Source of the DNA: Acidobacteriota bacterium | GTDB taxonomy: Bacteria > Acidobacteriota > Blastocatellia > Pyrinomonadales > Pyrinomonadaceae | Reading direction: 5' to 3' | DNA length: 38,509 nucleotides | Assembly (NCBI GenBank): GCA_019639215.1 | Contig: JAHBSH010000013.1 | Coordinates: forward strand, 1-38,509 | Shown here: piece by piece, positions 26,439-34,750 of the stretch | Position numbering within the stretch: position 1 is the first letter of the stretch | Layout of the letters: the number at the start of each line of letters is the position of its first letter | Notes under the pieces: generated by a model | Database searches by the model: none | The model's input: only the letters and a program-made list of their open reading frames with translations | Told to the model about the DNA's origin: nothing | Position numbers and translations under genes: made by a program

Positions 26439-28697
26439 CTATCTGGTTATATTAACTAATATCCTGTCCCCAATGCCGACAGCCGCGGCTTCCTCAAACC
26501 CTTCTTCCTTAGGCTTCCCATCAGCGTCGAATTGAACAAGCGGTGAAACGAGTAAGTTTGCCGGTTTCGGGTTGCCGTTTGCCAATAGGTGAAACTGCGG
26601 CGTTTTGCTTGTCATTGTCGTCAGCCGATGGAGCTTATGTCCGATGACGGGCGTGTCCGTTATCTTCTCTGCATTCTCTGGCAGGGAATCGGTGCTTGTC
26701 CGTAGATCATTGACCGCCGAGGTTACATCAACACTTTCATTGACCGCATGTTTTGCCTGCACAGGTTCTGATTCATCTTTCAAAGCCGGATATCGAAGTC
26801 CTTCATAGACCGCGACCGTATCCGCTAACGCTCGGAATATCGCCGATGCCGAAGATTCAAGTTCCAGATCTACGCCAAGCGATGCGGCAATGCCGCCCGT
26901 GATCAGCCAATCCGGTTTCGACTGGTGTACCGGTTCTATCGCCCGACGAACACGCTGTACATTTCCGGCATTGTTGGTAAATGTACCATCAACCTCTGCA
27001 AAAGAGGCGGCGGGCAGAACTACATCAGCATGTTCAGTGGTGTCTGTTAGGAAAAGTTCCTGAACCACCACGAAATCCTTCCCGGCAAGAGCCGATGCAT
27101 CCTGCAAACTGCCTGCTATCAGTAATGCCTTTGCTGATGCGATAACCTCATCGATCTGTCGTGCATTCGGCAAAATATCTATTGCTCCTACTGAGTTGTT
27201 ATAAAGTGGCAGCGGATGGAGCAGAACGCGGCGTCCGTCCCCGGCGAAACCGCCGGCAGATGCAGCGATCACGGCCTGTGCGGCAGGCGAGAGATCATTG
27301 CCAACCATGATAACCACGTCTCCCTGAGCCGCAGTTATTGCATCGCGAACCGCACCGATCTCTGCCGCGTCAACACCGAGTTTTCCTGAGACATCCGACC
27401 CGTCGGCAAATGCAAGTGCAAATGCGTCATACGAACCAGGAGCAATGTGAACAAATTTTGCGGCCTGCGCCTTCAGGTTTATCGGCGTGTCATTGACGAT
27501 GATAAGCTTTGCACCACCGTTGCGGACGGCCTGACGAACCTGCTTAGCGGTAAACGACTGTTCTTCCTCAGGCTCACCACCGATGATAATTATTGTTTTC
27601 GCATAGCGAATATCTCTGTGCGTTGCCAACGGAGCGGTCATATTCGCAAAGAATGCGGACATGTCTCCCCGATCTGATACGGCAAGGCTGCTGCCTGTTG
27701 CTTCAGCAAATTTGCGGAGCGTGAATAACGCCTCATTAGTAAGCCGCGGGCTGGCGACAACGCCCGATGAATCCCCAAATTTCTGAGAGATCAATTCTAG
27801 AGCTGCGTCCCAAGTGGCGGGAATGAGTTTTCCGCCCTTAGAATAGCGGATCATCGGCGTTTTTACACGATCACGATGATTGATGAACTCATGTGCGAAA
27901 CGTGCCTTTACATCAAGGAATTCGCCGTTCAGGCCATTGACATACCGGTCGCGGGCAACTATACGGTGGACTTCGCCTCCGCGCGAACCTATCGACAGCT
28001 GCATTCCGTCTGAACTATAAACATCAGTAGTTATCGTCTGATCCAATTCCCACGGGCGCGTTGCGTGACGATAAACTCCATCAAGCAGTGTGCCGGTCGG
28101 GCATACCTCAATGCAGTTGCCGCACTGCGAACAGTTCAGCCAACCGCCATAAGTGCCGATGACTGTGTTCACGCCTCGATTTCCGGCCTCGATAGCGTCC
28201 TCGCCCATCCATTCATCGCAGACGCGCGTGCAGCGTTTGCAGAGAATACATCGCTGCGGGTCGTTAGCGACTATCGGCGAAAGATACTTTTCCGGATCAA
28301 CGTTCTTCTTCTCAGTGAATCGCTCTTCTACATCGCCCCAATCGAATATCACTTCTTGCAATTCACATTCACCGCCGCGGTCGCAAACAGGACAATCCAG
28401 CGGGTGATTTGCCAGAAGGAATTCGCCCATTGAACGCTGTGCCTTTTCTATCTCGGGGCTGCGGGTCGTCACTGCCATGCCGTCCGTGACCTTGATCGTG
28501 CATGAGGTCTGGAGTTTCGGCATTTTATCAATGCGCACCAGGCACATTCTGCACGAGGCCTGCGGATCCAGGTCCTTGTAATAGCAGAACGACGGAATAT
28601 GCTCTCCGTTATCTCGGCATACGTCGATCAGCACCGAGCCTTTTTCGGCTTCGACCTCGACACCGTTTAGAGTGATCTTTACAAGTTCAGTTGACAT
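26439..28697 (-). CDS. nuoG: NADH-quinone oxidoreductase subunit G
   Basis: NuoG is the large iron-sulfur subunit of the electron-input arm. The first 230 residues hold a [2Fe-2S] ferredoxin domain (PSFCYYKDLDPQASCRMCLVR ... SCTIK), the His-Cys cluster motif HPLDCPVCDRGGECELQ, and two four-Cys motifs (CILCKRCTRVC and CSQCGNCIEVCPTG). From about residue 230 to 620 there is a molybdopterin-oxidoreductase-like domain without cofactor, ending in DTTEHADVVLPAASFAEVDGTFTNNAGNVQRV. The length of 752 residues is typical for NuoG of this type. The gene is separated from nuoF by the bTHX gene. Confidence 0.96.
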   Translation of the reverse strand: MSTELVKITLNGVEVEAEKGSVLIDVCRDNGEHIPSFCYYKDLDPQASCRMCLVRIDKMPKLQTSCTIKVTDGMAVTTRSPEIEKAQRSMGEFLLANHPLDCPVCDRGGECELQEVIFDWGDVEERFTEKKNVDPEKYLSPIVANDPQRCILCKRCTRVCDEWMGEDAIEAGNRGVNTVIGTYGGWLNCSQCGNCIEVCPTGTLLDGVYRHATRPWELDQTITTDVYSSDGMQLSIGSRGGEVHRIVARDRYVNGLNGEFLDVKARFAHEFINHRDRVKTPMIRYSKGGKLIPATWDAALELISQKFGDSSGVVASPRLTNEALFTLRKFAEATGSSLAVSDRGDMSAFFANMTAPLATHRDIRYAKTIIIIGGEPEEEQSFTAKQVRQAVRNGGAKLIIVNDTPINLKAQAAKFVHIAPGSYDAFALAFADGSDVSGKLGVDAAEIGAVRDAITAAQGDVVIMVGNDLSPAAQAVIAASAGGFAGDGRRVLLHPLPLYNNSVGAIDILPNARQIDEVIASAKALLIAGSLQDASALAGKDFVVVQELFLTDTTEHADVVLPAASFAEVDGTFTNNAGNVQRVRRAIEPVHQSKPDWLITGGIAASLGVDLELESSASAIFRALADTVAVYEGLRYPALKDESEPVQAKHAVNESVDVTSAVNDLRTSTDSLPENAEKITDTPVIGHKLHRLTTMTSKTPQFHLLANGNPKPANLLVSPLVQFDADGKPKEEGFEEAAAVGIGDRILVNITR

Positions 28698-28735
28698 TTA
28701 AAATTGACCGTATCTTTTTAAACCTAATGACCGGA

Positions 28736-28864
28736 TCAATCGTTCGACGACTGTTCCTTGCCTTCACCTGAACCGGTGACCTTCTTTTTACCGCGCTGAC
28801 GGGTTTTGCCATAGCTGCCGGCAAATATCTTCCCGCGTCGTGTTCGCTTATCTCCCTTTCCCAT
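28736..28864 (-). CDS. Small-subunit ribosomal protein bTHX, between nuoF and nuoG
   Basis: A 42-codon gene that gene finders easily miss. The protein MGKGDKRTRRGKIFAGSYGKTRQRGKKK... is very close to bTHX of Thermus and Bacteroidota (family pattern MGKGDxRTxRGKIxxGxYGxxR), a basic peptide that sits in the 30S head and stabilises folded 16S rRNA. It has the conserved core plus a neutral C-terminal tail of about 14 residues. AGGAG lies 11 bases before the ATG. It has the same orientation as nuoF and nuoG, 68 bases after one and 38 before the other, so it is very probably co-transcribed with complex I. Confidence 0.9.
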   Translation of the reverse strand: MGKGDKRTRRGKIFAGSYGKTRQRGKKKVTGSGEGKEQSSND

Positions 28865-28932
28865 TCTTTAAGGTTCTCCTGATTATTCTCTAAATAACGG
28901 TATTGTCACGGACAATGACCATTCAAAATATC

Positions 28933-30240
28933 TTATACATTGGCCGTTATGCTGCCGTTTGTCTTTTTATCAAGCCACTTCATGAAATCATCCGGGAACT
29001 GGCGTATCGCGCTCTGCACGGGCCAGGCGGCTGCATCGCCGAGCGGGCAAAAGCTCTTGCCCTCAATGTTGTCGCAGATGTCCAGAAGAAGCTGTGCGTC
29101 ACCGGGCTTTCCGTTGCCGGCCGCAATGCGGTGAAATATCTTCACCATCCAGTCTGTTCCCTCACGGCAAGGAGTGCACCAACCGCAGGATTCGTGCTTA
29201 TAGAACTCCGACAGGTTCATTGTCGTTTCCATCACGTCAACGGTCTCGTCCATTACCATCATGCCGCCGGTGCCGAGCATCGACCCCGCCTCGACAAGAC
29301 CCTCGTAGTCTAGCGTTACGCCTTTTCCAAGGATCTGGCCAGCATTCATAATGTAAACGCTTGACCCGCCGGGTATCACGGCCTTCAACTTTTTGTCATC
29401 GCGGAGCATCCCTCCGCAATCTTCCATGATGAACTTTTCCATATCGGTATAGCCCATCGGAAGTTCGTAAACACCCGGTTTTTTGACATGGCCGCTGATC
29501 GACCAGAGCTTTGTTCCGCCGCTTTTCTCGGTTCCGAGGTCGCGCCACGCTGTGCCGCCCATTTCTATGATCTGCGGGACGCTCGTGAACGTTTCGACAT
29601 TGTTGACGACGGTCGGCGACGCATAAAGGCCTTCGACGGCAGGGAACGGCGGTTTCATCCGAGGATGGCCGCGGAAGCCTTCGAGCGAGCTCAAAAGGGC
29701 AGTTTCCTCTCCGCAGATGTAGGCGCCGGCTCCGGTATGCGTGTGGATGTTCATCGAAAAGCCCGTGCCGAGAATGTTCTCTCCCAGCAGGCCTGCCTCG
29801 CGGGCTTCGGTCAACGCCCGATCCATTACTGCGATAAGGTAATTGTATTCGCCGCGATAATAGATATAGCCGGTCGATGCTCCGAGAGTATAACCGGCGA
29901 TGATCATTCCTTCGATCAATGCATGTGGGTCGCGTTCAAGCAGATAGCGATCCTTGAAACTTCCCGGTTCCGATTCGTCCGCGTTGCAGACCACGTATTT
30001 TGACTTTGGGGAATCCTTCGGCACAAATGACCATTTCATGCCCGTTGGAAATCCGGCTCCGCCGCGTCCACGCAGAGATGAATCCTTAACGGTCTGAATG
30101 ATGTCGTCCGGCGACATCTCAAGGGCCTTTTTCAGCGATACGTAACCGCCCGTTTCACGATAGACCTTTAGCGTATGCCCATTCTCAATGTGCATTCGCT
30201 TTAATTGTAATGGCTCACAGCCTATTGCCTTGATTTCCAT
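28933..30240 (-). CDS. nuoF: NADH-quinone oxidoreductase subunit F
   Basis: NuoF binds NADH and FMN and carries cluster N3. The 435-residue protein shows LRGRGGAGFPTGMKWSFVP and the NADH/FMN-binding GAYICGEETALLSSLEG. The N3 motif is HESCGWCTPCREGTDW, and KSFCPLGDAAAWPVQSAI carries the fourth ligand. I start at the ATG at 30238-30240; a TTG two codons earlier is possible. The nuoE stop is 9 bases upstream. Confidence 0.97.
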   Translation of the reverse strand: MEIKAIGCEPLQLKRMHIENGHTLKVYRETGGYVSLKKALEMSPDDIIQTVKDSSLRGRGGAGFPTGMKWSFVPKDSPKSKYVVCNADESEPGSFKDRYLLERDPHALIEGMIIAGYTLGASTGYIYYRGEYNYLIAVMDRALTEAREAGLLGENILGTGFSMNIHTHTGAGAYICGEETALLSSLEGFRGHPRMKPPFPAVEGLYASPTVVNNVETFTSVPQIIEMGGTAWRDLGTEKSGGTKLWSISGHVKKPGVYELPMGYTDMEKFIMEDCGGMLRDDKKLKAVIPGGSSVYIMNAGQILGKGVTLDYEGLVEAGSMLGTGGMMVMDETVDVMETTMNLSEFYKHESCGWCTPCREGTDWMVKIFHRIAAGNGKPGDAQLLLDICDNIEGKSFCPLGDAAAWPVQSAIRQFPDDFMKWLDKKTNGSITANV

Positions 30241-30249
30241 GATCAAAAA

Positions 30250-30780
30250 CTATTTGAGCGAATCCAGGATCTTATCAACCTTTTCTGTTGTCAGATCCTC
30301 GTGATAGTCGAACCCGATCTGCATCATTGGTGCAGTGCCGCAGCTTCCGAGGCATTCGACCAGCGAGACAGTATATTTGCCGTCTTCGGTGGTTTCGCCA
30401 GGGTGAATGCCGAGCTTGCTGCAAACGTGTTCGGTAATGCCCGGTTCGCCCATTATTTTGCAAGAAAGCGTCTTGCATATCTGTATGTGATGGCGGCCAA
30501 CCTTGTGCAGGTTAAACATCGAGTAGAACGTCGCCGTCTCCCAAACGTCCGTCACCTCAAGGTTCAGAAAATTTGCCAAAAAGTTGACACCGGGATTATC
30601 TACCCAGCCGCGCTCACGCTGAATAACAAAAAGCAACGGTATCAGCGCCGAACGGCTCCGCTCCGGCGGATATTTGGCCAGGTGCGACCTCATTTCCTCG
30701 ACCACCTCAGGCGAAAACTCCGCAACCTCGTCGGTATATACTACTTCGTCAGTGTATGTTGTAGGTCTTACTGCTGCCAT
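30250..30780 (-). CDS. nuoE: NADH-quinone oxidoreductase subunit E
   Basis: NuoE is the thioredoxin-like [2Fe-2S] (N1a) subunit that partners NuoF. From the ATG at 30778-30780 it has 176 residues, with RSALIPLLFVIQRERGWV and TFYSMFNLHKVGRHHIQICKTLSCKIMG. The cluster cysteines lie in ICKTLSC and ECLGSCGTAPMMQI. A TTG two codons upstream is less likely. It is preceded, unusually, by a TonB-like gene ending 32 bases upstream. Confidence 0.96.
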   Translation of the reverse strand: MAAVRPTTYTDEVVYTDEVAEFSPEVVEEMRSHLAKYPPERSRSALIPLLFVIQRERGWVDNPGVNFLANFLNLEVTDVWETATFYSMFNLHKVGRHHIQICKTLSCKIMGEPGITEHVCSKLGIHPGETTEDGKYTVSLVECLGSCGTAPMMQIGFDYHEDLTTEKVDKILDSLK

Positions 30781-30812
30781 GTTCAATTTAAATCAAATCT
30801 ATACGTTCATGT

Positions 30813-31502
30813 TCAACGATCAATTGTTGGTATGGGGAACGTATATGTCACAGTTCCTCTAGAGCGATACGCTTTACCGTTATAAATTACCGGGAAAAAC
30901 CTTGATCTTTTCGCGGCTACCTCCGCGGCATAAACCAAAGATTTCTTTTCCCCTTCAGCTTTTGCTGACAACACCTTTCCTTTTTCGTCGACCGTAACAT
31001 CCACCACCACTACACAGTTCAATTGGCAAATACCACTGTATCTTGGTAGGGGCCAGTAATTCCTCATATACCCCAATGTATCGCCCACTAACAATTCACC
31101 GGTATCACTTAACTCGAAATCTCCATCCAAGGCGAAAAACCTATCAGAAGTCTTTCCGGGTTCAAGCTGGAGCATGTATTCATTAACAGGCTGATTGCAA
31201 TCTATGTCAATGCGTTTATAGGTCCCTCTAAATCCATTTGAAGTTACGCCTAATGAATATTTTCCGCTCGGTAAATCCTTGAAAAGACTTTTACCATTTT
31301 TTAAGGTTGAGCTAAAGCCTTTATGGTTTTCTACGTCAATTAGAACTGCCTTGCCTTTATTAACAGAGCTATAGTCGGCTCCTTGAAATCGTATTTCGAC
31401 ATTACATATTGAACCCGCTACACCATCGTGAATTATAAGTATAAATGCCAACGTCATTGTTATGGTCGGCATATGCTTTAACCAATAGAGCAGGGGGTTC
31501 AT
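30813..31502 (-). CDS. Secreted/anchored protein with TonB-C-like domain, inside nuo operon
   Basis: A 229-residue protein of unknown role. A hydrophobic N-terminus (TITMTLAFILIIHDGVAG) is a signal peptide or anchor. Residues about 32-110 look like a carboxypeptidase-regulatory/Ig-like beta domain (SLFKDLPSGKYSLGVTSNGFRGTYKRIDID). The C-terminal 75 residues (CVVVVDVTVDEKGKVLSAKAEGEK, AAKRSRFFPVIYNGKAYRSRGTVTYTFP) match the TonB C-terminal fold. It lies between nuoD (2-base gap; GACAGGTAG acts as ribosome-binding site) and nuoE. Base composition is visibly more AT-rich than the flanking nuo genes (a sampled line near 31261 is about 37% GC against about 53% in nuoD), which suggests insertion. 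It would act in the periplasm; a structural link to complex I is not known. Confidence 0.8.
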   Translation of the reverse strand: MNPLLYWLKHMPTITMTLAFILIIHDGVAGSICNVEIRFQGADYSSVNKGKAVLIDVENHKGFSSTLKNGKSLFKDLPSGKYSLGVTSNGFRGTYKRIDIDCNQPVNEYMLQLEPGKTSDRFFALDGDFELSDTGELLVGDTLGYMRNYWPLPRYSGICQLNCVVVVDVTVDEKGKVLSAKAEGEKKSLVYAAEVAAKRSRFFPVIYNGKAYRSRGTVTYTFPIPTIDR

Positions 31503-31504
31503 AT

Positions 31505-32725
31505 CTACCTGTCGATCTCTCCCAGCACAATATCCAAACTTCCTATTATCGCGACGGTGTCAGCGATCATTTCGCCTTCTGCCATTGTCGGCAGGGCGGA
31601 AAGATTTACAAAGCTCGGCCCGCGGAAATGCACGCGTTCCGGTTTCGGGCCGCCGTTTGATTTCATGTAAACACCGAGTTCGCCTTTTGATGCCTCGATG
31701 GCGTGATAAACTTCGCCTTCCGGAACGTTGAACCCTTCTGCAACGATCAAGAAGTGGTGTATCAGCGAATCCATATGCTTACGCATATCGTCGCGGTCAG
31801 GAAGCACTACCTTTGGTGCATCAGCCTTTGTCGGTCCGGGCTTCAGCCGTTCCAATGCCTGCCTGACGATCTTGTGCGATTCGCGAAGTTCACGCATCCT
31901 GACCAGAAACCGCGACCAAACATCTCCGTCCGGTTCGGTCGGGATCTCAAAATCATACGTCTCATAACCCGAATAAGGATTATGACGGCGGAGGTCAAGC
32001 TCAACGCCGTTTCCGCGCAAGCACGGGCCGGTCAATCCCCAATCAATTGCATCTTCACGTGAGATAACGCCGACGCCTTTTGTCCTGTTATGCCAGATCG
32101 GGTTGCCGGTTATCAGCGTGTCGAAAGTTTCGAGAGCGTCCGGGAAGTTTTCAAGGAATTGTTTGACGCGGTTCTCAAATCCTGCGGGAAGATCCATCAT
32201 CAATCCGCCGATGCGGAAATAGCTCGGCGTCATGCGTCCGCCCGATGCAGATTCGATGATGTTGAGTATCTTTTCACGTTCCTTGAAAGTGAACCAGAAC
32301 GGTGTCATTGCGCCCATATCGAGGCACGAAGTTCCGAACCAGACCATGTGCGACGCGATACGCTGAAGCTCGCACATCAACACACGGATCACCTGCGCTC
32401 TTTCCGGTATTTCCAGCCCGAGCAGCTTTTCAGCAGCCATCACGTAAGCCAGATTATTTCCGAGCGGATTAAGATAATCCATTCGGTCGGTGATAACGAT
32501 GCCCTGTTGATATTTCTTGTATTCAAAGAGCTTTTCCATGCCCGTATGCAGATACCCGATGTCAGGTATCGCCCTTACGACCATTTCTCCATCCAACTTT
32601 AGTTCCAGACGCAAAACACCGTGTGTGGACGGGTGCTGCGGCCCCATCGACAGCGTCATTTCCGACTCTAGCGGCCTGTCTATGGCGTCGTAATTTGCCT
32701 GAATTGTATCAACTCCAGTGCTCAT
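31505..32725 (-). CDS. nuoD: NADH-quinone oxidoreductase subunit D
   Basis: NuoD (49-kDa) forms the quinone site with NuoB. The protein (406 residues from the ATG at 32723-32725) has TLSMGPQHPSTHGVLRLELKLDGE and GYLHTGMEKLFEYKKYQQGIVITDRMDYLNPLGNNLAYV. It ends PSFVNLSALPTMAEGEMIADTVAIIGSLDIVLGEIDR, as expected. A TTG seven codons upstream is an alternative start. It follows nuoC after 39 bases. Confidence 0.97.
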   Translation of the reverse strand: MSTGVDTIQANYDAIDRPLESEMTLSMGPQHPSTHGVLRLELKLDGEMVVRAIPDIGYLHTGMEKLFEYKKYQQGIVITDRMDYLNPLGNNLAYVMAAEKLLGLEIPERAQVIRVLMCELQRIASHMVWFGTSCLDMGAMTPFWFTFKEREKILNIIESASGGRMTPSYFRIGGLMMDLPAGFENRVKQFLENFPDALETFDTLITGNPIWHNRTKGVGVISREDAIDWGLTGPCLRGNGVELDLRRHNPYSGYETYDFEIPTEPDGDVWSRFLVRMRELRESHKIVRQALERLKPGPTKADAPKVVLPDRDDMRKHMDSLIHHFLIVAEGFNVPEGEVYHAIEASKGELGVYMKSNGGPKPERVHFRGPSFVNLSALPTMAEGEMIADTVAIIGSLDIVLGEIDR

Positions 32726-32764
32726 ATCATCGTTTGGCCTGCTCAACGGTATTGGCCCGAAAAA

Positions 32765-33244
32765 CTAGTTCAAGCTGTAAGGCTCATAGCCTCGCAGCGG
32801 GTAATCTTTTCTCAACGCATGGCCGTCAAAATCAGAAGGCAAAAGAATACGTCGAAGGTCAGGGTGGCCATCAAAGATCACGCCGACAAGATCGTATGTT
32901 TCGCGTTCATGCCAATTGGCCGTTTTCCAGATGTTGGTAACGGTCGGGACCGTTGCGTCATCTTCGGAAAGCAGAACTTTAAGCCGCAGACGGCTGTAAT
33001 GGTGTGTTGAGAACAGGTGATAATTCACCTCAAAACGCGGGTCGTCCTCAGGTCCACGATCAGAACCGCAAAGATCTGCCAACATATCAAAGGCTTGATC
33101 CTCTTTAAGGAAAACGCATATATCAGATATAGCTTCACGCGGAACTGTTATTGTCACCTCGCCGAGCGCGTCTTTAACATCCAGCACCCAACCGGCGTTC
33201 TCAGCCTTTATTTTTTCAACAAAATCTTGTAGGGAAGTAGCCAT
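32765..33244 (-). CDS. nuoC: NADH-quinone oxidoreductase subunit C
   Basis: NuoC (30-kDa) is a peripheral-arm subunit beside NuoB and NuoD. The protein has 159 residues from the ATG at 33242-33244. It carries the signature ANWHERETYDLVGVIFDGHPDLRRILLPSDFDGHALRKDYPLRGY. The frame is open to 33400, but the extra part overlaps nuoB and is not NuoC-like. GGAGGCG about 12 bases before the ATG inside the nuoB tail supports the chosen start; the gap to nuoB is one base. Confidence 0.96.
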   Translation of the reverse strand: MATSLQDFVEKIKAENAGWVLDVKDALGEVTITVPREAISDICVFLKEDQAFDMLADLCGSDRGPEDDPRFEVNYHLFSTHHYSRLRLKVLLSEDDATVPTVTNIWKTANWHERETYDLVGVIFDGHPDLRRILLPSDFDGHALRKDYPLRGYEPYSLN

Positions 33245-33245
33245 T

Positions 33246-33893
33246 TTACGACGACCGCCTCCTTTCATGTCTTGAAGGTATCGTGTACGGACGGGCTGTT
33301 TTATGCTGTGCAACCTCGATCTCGGTTTCGCGTTCGAGCTTTGTGCCTTCTGTGACGGGCAGTGTTCCCGGCACCAGTGATTCACGTGCTTCCGGTTCAA
33401 ATGCGTCCGGCCTATCCTTGACCGATTCCTTCATTATCTTTTCCTGAAGCATCGTGATGGCGTGGACGAGCATCTCCGGCCTAGGCGGACATCCCGGTAC
33501 ATAAACATCGACCGGGATCACCTTATCAACACCCTGTACGATCGCATAGTTATCAAAAACTCCACCTGATGTCGCACATGCTCCCATCGAAATGACCCAT
33601 TTTGGTTCAGGCATCTGGTCATAAATACGACGGACGACCGGAGCCATTTTTCGCGACACACGTCCCGAGACGATCATCACATCGGCCTGTCTCGGTGTTG
33701 CACGGAATGTTTCCGCGCCAAAACGCGAAAGGTCGTTTCTGGCCGAGACCGTGTTCATCATCTCAATGGCGCAACATGCAAGGCCGAATGTTGCTGGCCA
33801 TAGGCTCGATTTGCGTGCCCAGTTGACGACGGCGTCGAGTTTTACGGTCACGACGTCCGGGAGTGATTCGAATATTTTATTTTCTATGCCCAT
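33246..33893 (-). CDS. nuoB: NADH-quinone oxidoreductase subunit B
   Basis: NuoB carries cluster N2, the last cluster before quinone. Cluster ligands are visible: Cys40-Cys41 in [11 protein letters not shown], Cys106 in [11 protein letters not shown] and Cys135 in [10 protein letters not shown]. The core is typical; the C-terminal 50 or so residues ([16 protein letters not shown] to the end) form a longer, basic tail than the shortest NuoB proteins. It follows nuoA after 57 bases. Confidence 0.97.
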   Translation of the reverse strand: MGIENKIFESLPDVVTVKLDAVVNWARKSSLWPATFGLACCAIEMMNTVSARNDLSRFGAETFRATPRQADVMIVSGRVSRKMAPVVRRIYDQMPEPKWVISMGACATSGGVFDNYAIVQGVDKVIPVDVYVPGCPPRPEMLVHAITMLQEKIMKESVKDRPDAFEPEARESLVPGTLPVTEGTKLERETEIEVAQHKTARPYTIPSRHERRRSS

Positions 33894-33950
33894 AGCTGAT
33901 CTGAAACCGGATATTGCCTAATTACAGGCAATGCTATAGCCAAAACCGTT

Positions 33951-34439
33951 CTATGCGGCTTTTCTATGGTATTCAGCCTCCGCCTGTTCTTTCTTATGCA
34001 GTTCCAATGCCCTGGTCTTGGCAGAATGTCTTGCTTGTATTCCCCATTCGAAGGCTCCTTTTTTCCAGTCATATATCAGACCGATAACGACTGTCGCCAG
34101 GAACGCCATGATCCCCAAAAAGGCCACCGTGCCATAAAGGATACCCGTTGACTTTTCAAGCCCCAGCAGTTCCTTGAACGCAACTGCAAAAGGGATCATG
34201 AAAAGAACCTCAAGGTCGAAAAGAAGGAATGTGACCGCGACCATGTAGAATTTTATTGAGAAACGGTCACGAGCTGAGCCAACCGGGTCTTTACCCGATT
34301 CATAGGGCATGAGCTTCGTCGCCGTCCGTTTTCGCGGCCCTATCAGCTGCGTCACCAAGATCTGGCTGACGGCAAAGCCCATCGCCACGAGGAACATCAG
34401 CCCAATTGGGGCATAATCCATCAGATCAAAACTCGACAT
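33951..34439 (-). CDS. nuoA: NADH-quinone oxidoreductase subunit A
   Basis: NuoA is the three-helix subunit next to NuoH. It shows the conserved loop LMPYESGKDPVGSARDRFSIKFYMVAVTFLLFDLEVLFMIPFAVAF with the acidic residues of helix 2. At 162 residues it has an unusually long basic C-terminal tail (RHSAKTRALELHKKEQAEAEYHRKAA). AAAGGAGACCG precedes the ATG. It is the first gene of the operon, downstream of a near-consensus promoter. Confidence 0.96.
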   Translation of the reverse strand: MSSFDLMDYAPIGLMFLVAMGFAVSQILVTQLIGPRKRTATKLMPYESGKDPVGSARDRFSIKFYMVAVTFLLFDLEVLFMIPFAVAFKELLGLEKSTGILYGTVAFLGIMAFLATVVIGLIYDWKKGAFEWGIQARHSAKTRALELHKKEQAEAEYHRKAA

Positions 34440-34465
34440 CGGTCTCCTTTAAGGCAATATCTGCC

Positions 34466-34492
34466 GATCACTTTTATTAAAACAAAGTGATC
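34466..34492 (-). promoter_or_regulatory. Hairpin in the nuo 5' leader
   Basis: GATCACTTT and AAAGTGATC form a perfect 9-bp stem with a 9-base AT-rich loop. It lies in the predicted 5' untranslated region, between the promoter and the nuoA Shine-Dalgarno (34445-34450). There is no T-run directly behind it, so mRNA stabilisation or protein binding is more likely than termination. Confidence 0.4.
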
Positions 34493-34539
34493 CGGGAACT
34501 GGAATACATTAAATTGTTATGATTTGCAGCCCTAGCTAA

Positions 34540-34568
34540 ATCGTAAGTGAAGCATCATTTAGTGTCAA
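34540..34568 (-). promoter_or_regulatory. Sigma70-type promoter of the nuo operon
   Basis: On the - strand TTGACA (34563-34568) is followed after exactly 17 bases by TACGAT (34540-34545). This is a perfect -35 and a near-consensus -10. Transcription would start near 34533, giving a leader of about 94 bases to nuoA. Confidence 0.75.
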
Positions 34569-34659
34569 GGCAGTTTGAAGCCGGATGACGTGTTTTGCTC
34601 CGCCAACGGTTAAAGAGCACCTTCGAATATGCGGTTTACATCACTGGTCCGGATTTTCA

Positions 34660-34687
34660 TTGACCGTTTTTGTCTGTGTATGATAAT
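34660..34687 (+). promoter_or_regulatory. Sigma70-type promoter of the 34751-thiS-thiG unit
   Basis: TTGACC (34660-34665) is followed by a 16-base spacer and GATAAT (34682-34687). It is divergent from the nuo promoter, about 90 bases away. Its position inside the upstream-most part of the following open frame argues for a downstream translation start. Confidence 0.6.
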
Positions 34688-34750
34688 TTTATACATGGTA
34701 CAACACGTGTGCCGCTTGCCCGTATTCCTGCTCGGCTTTTCCTACTAATT

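Noticed and set aside
33245..33400. N-terminal extension of NuoC to 33400
   Set aside because: It overlaps the nuoB coding sequence, is Arg/His-rich and unlike NuoC, and the ATG at 33244 has a good ribosome-binding site.
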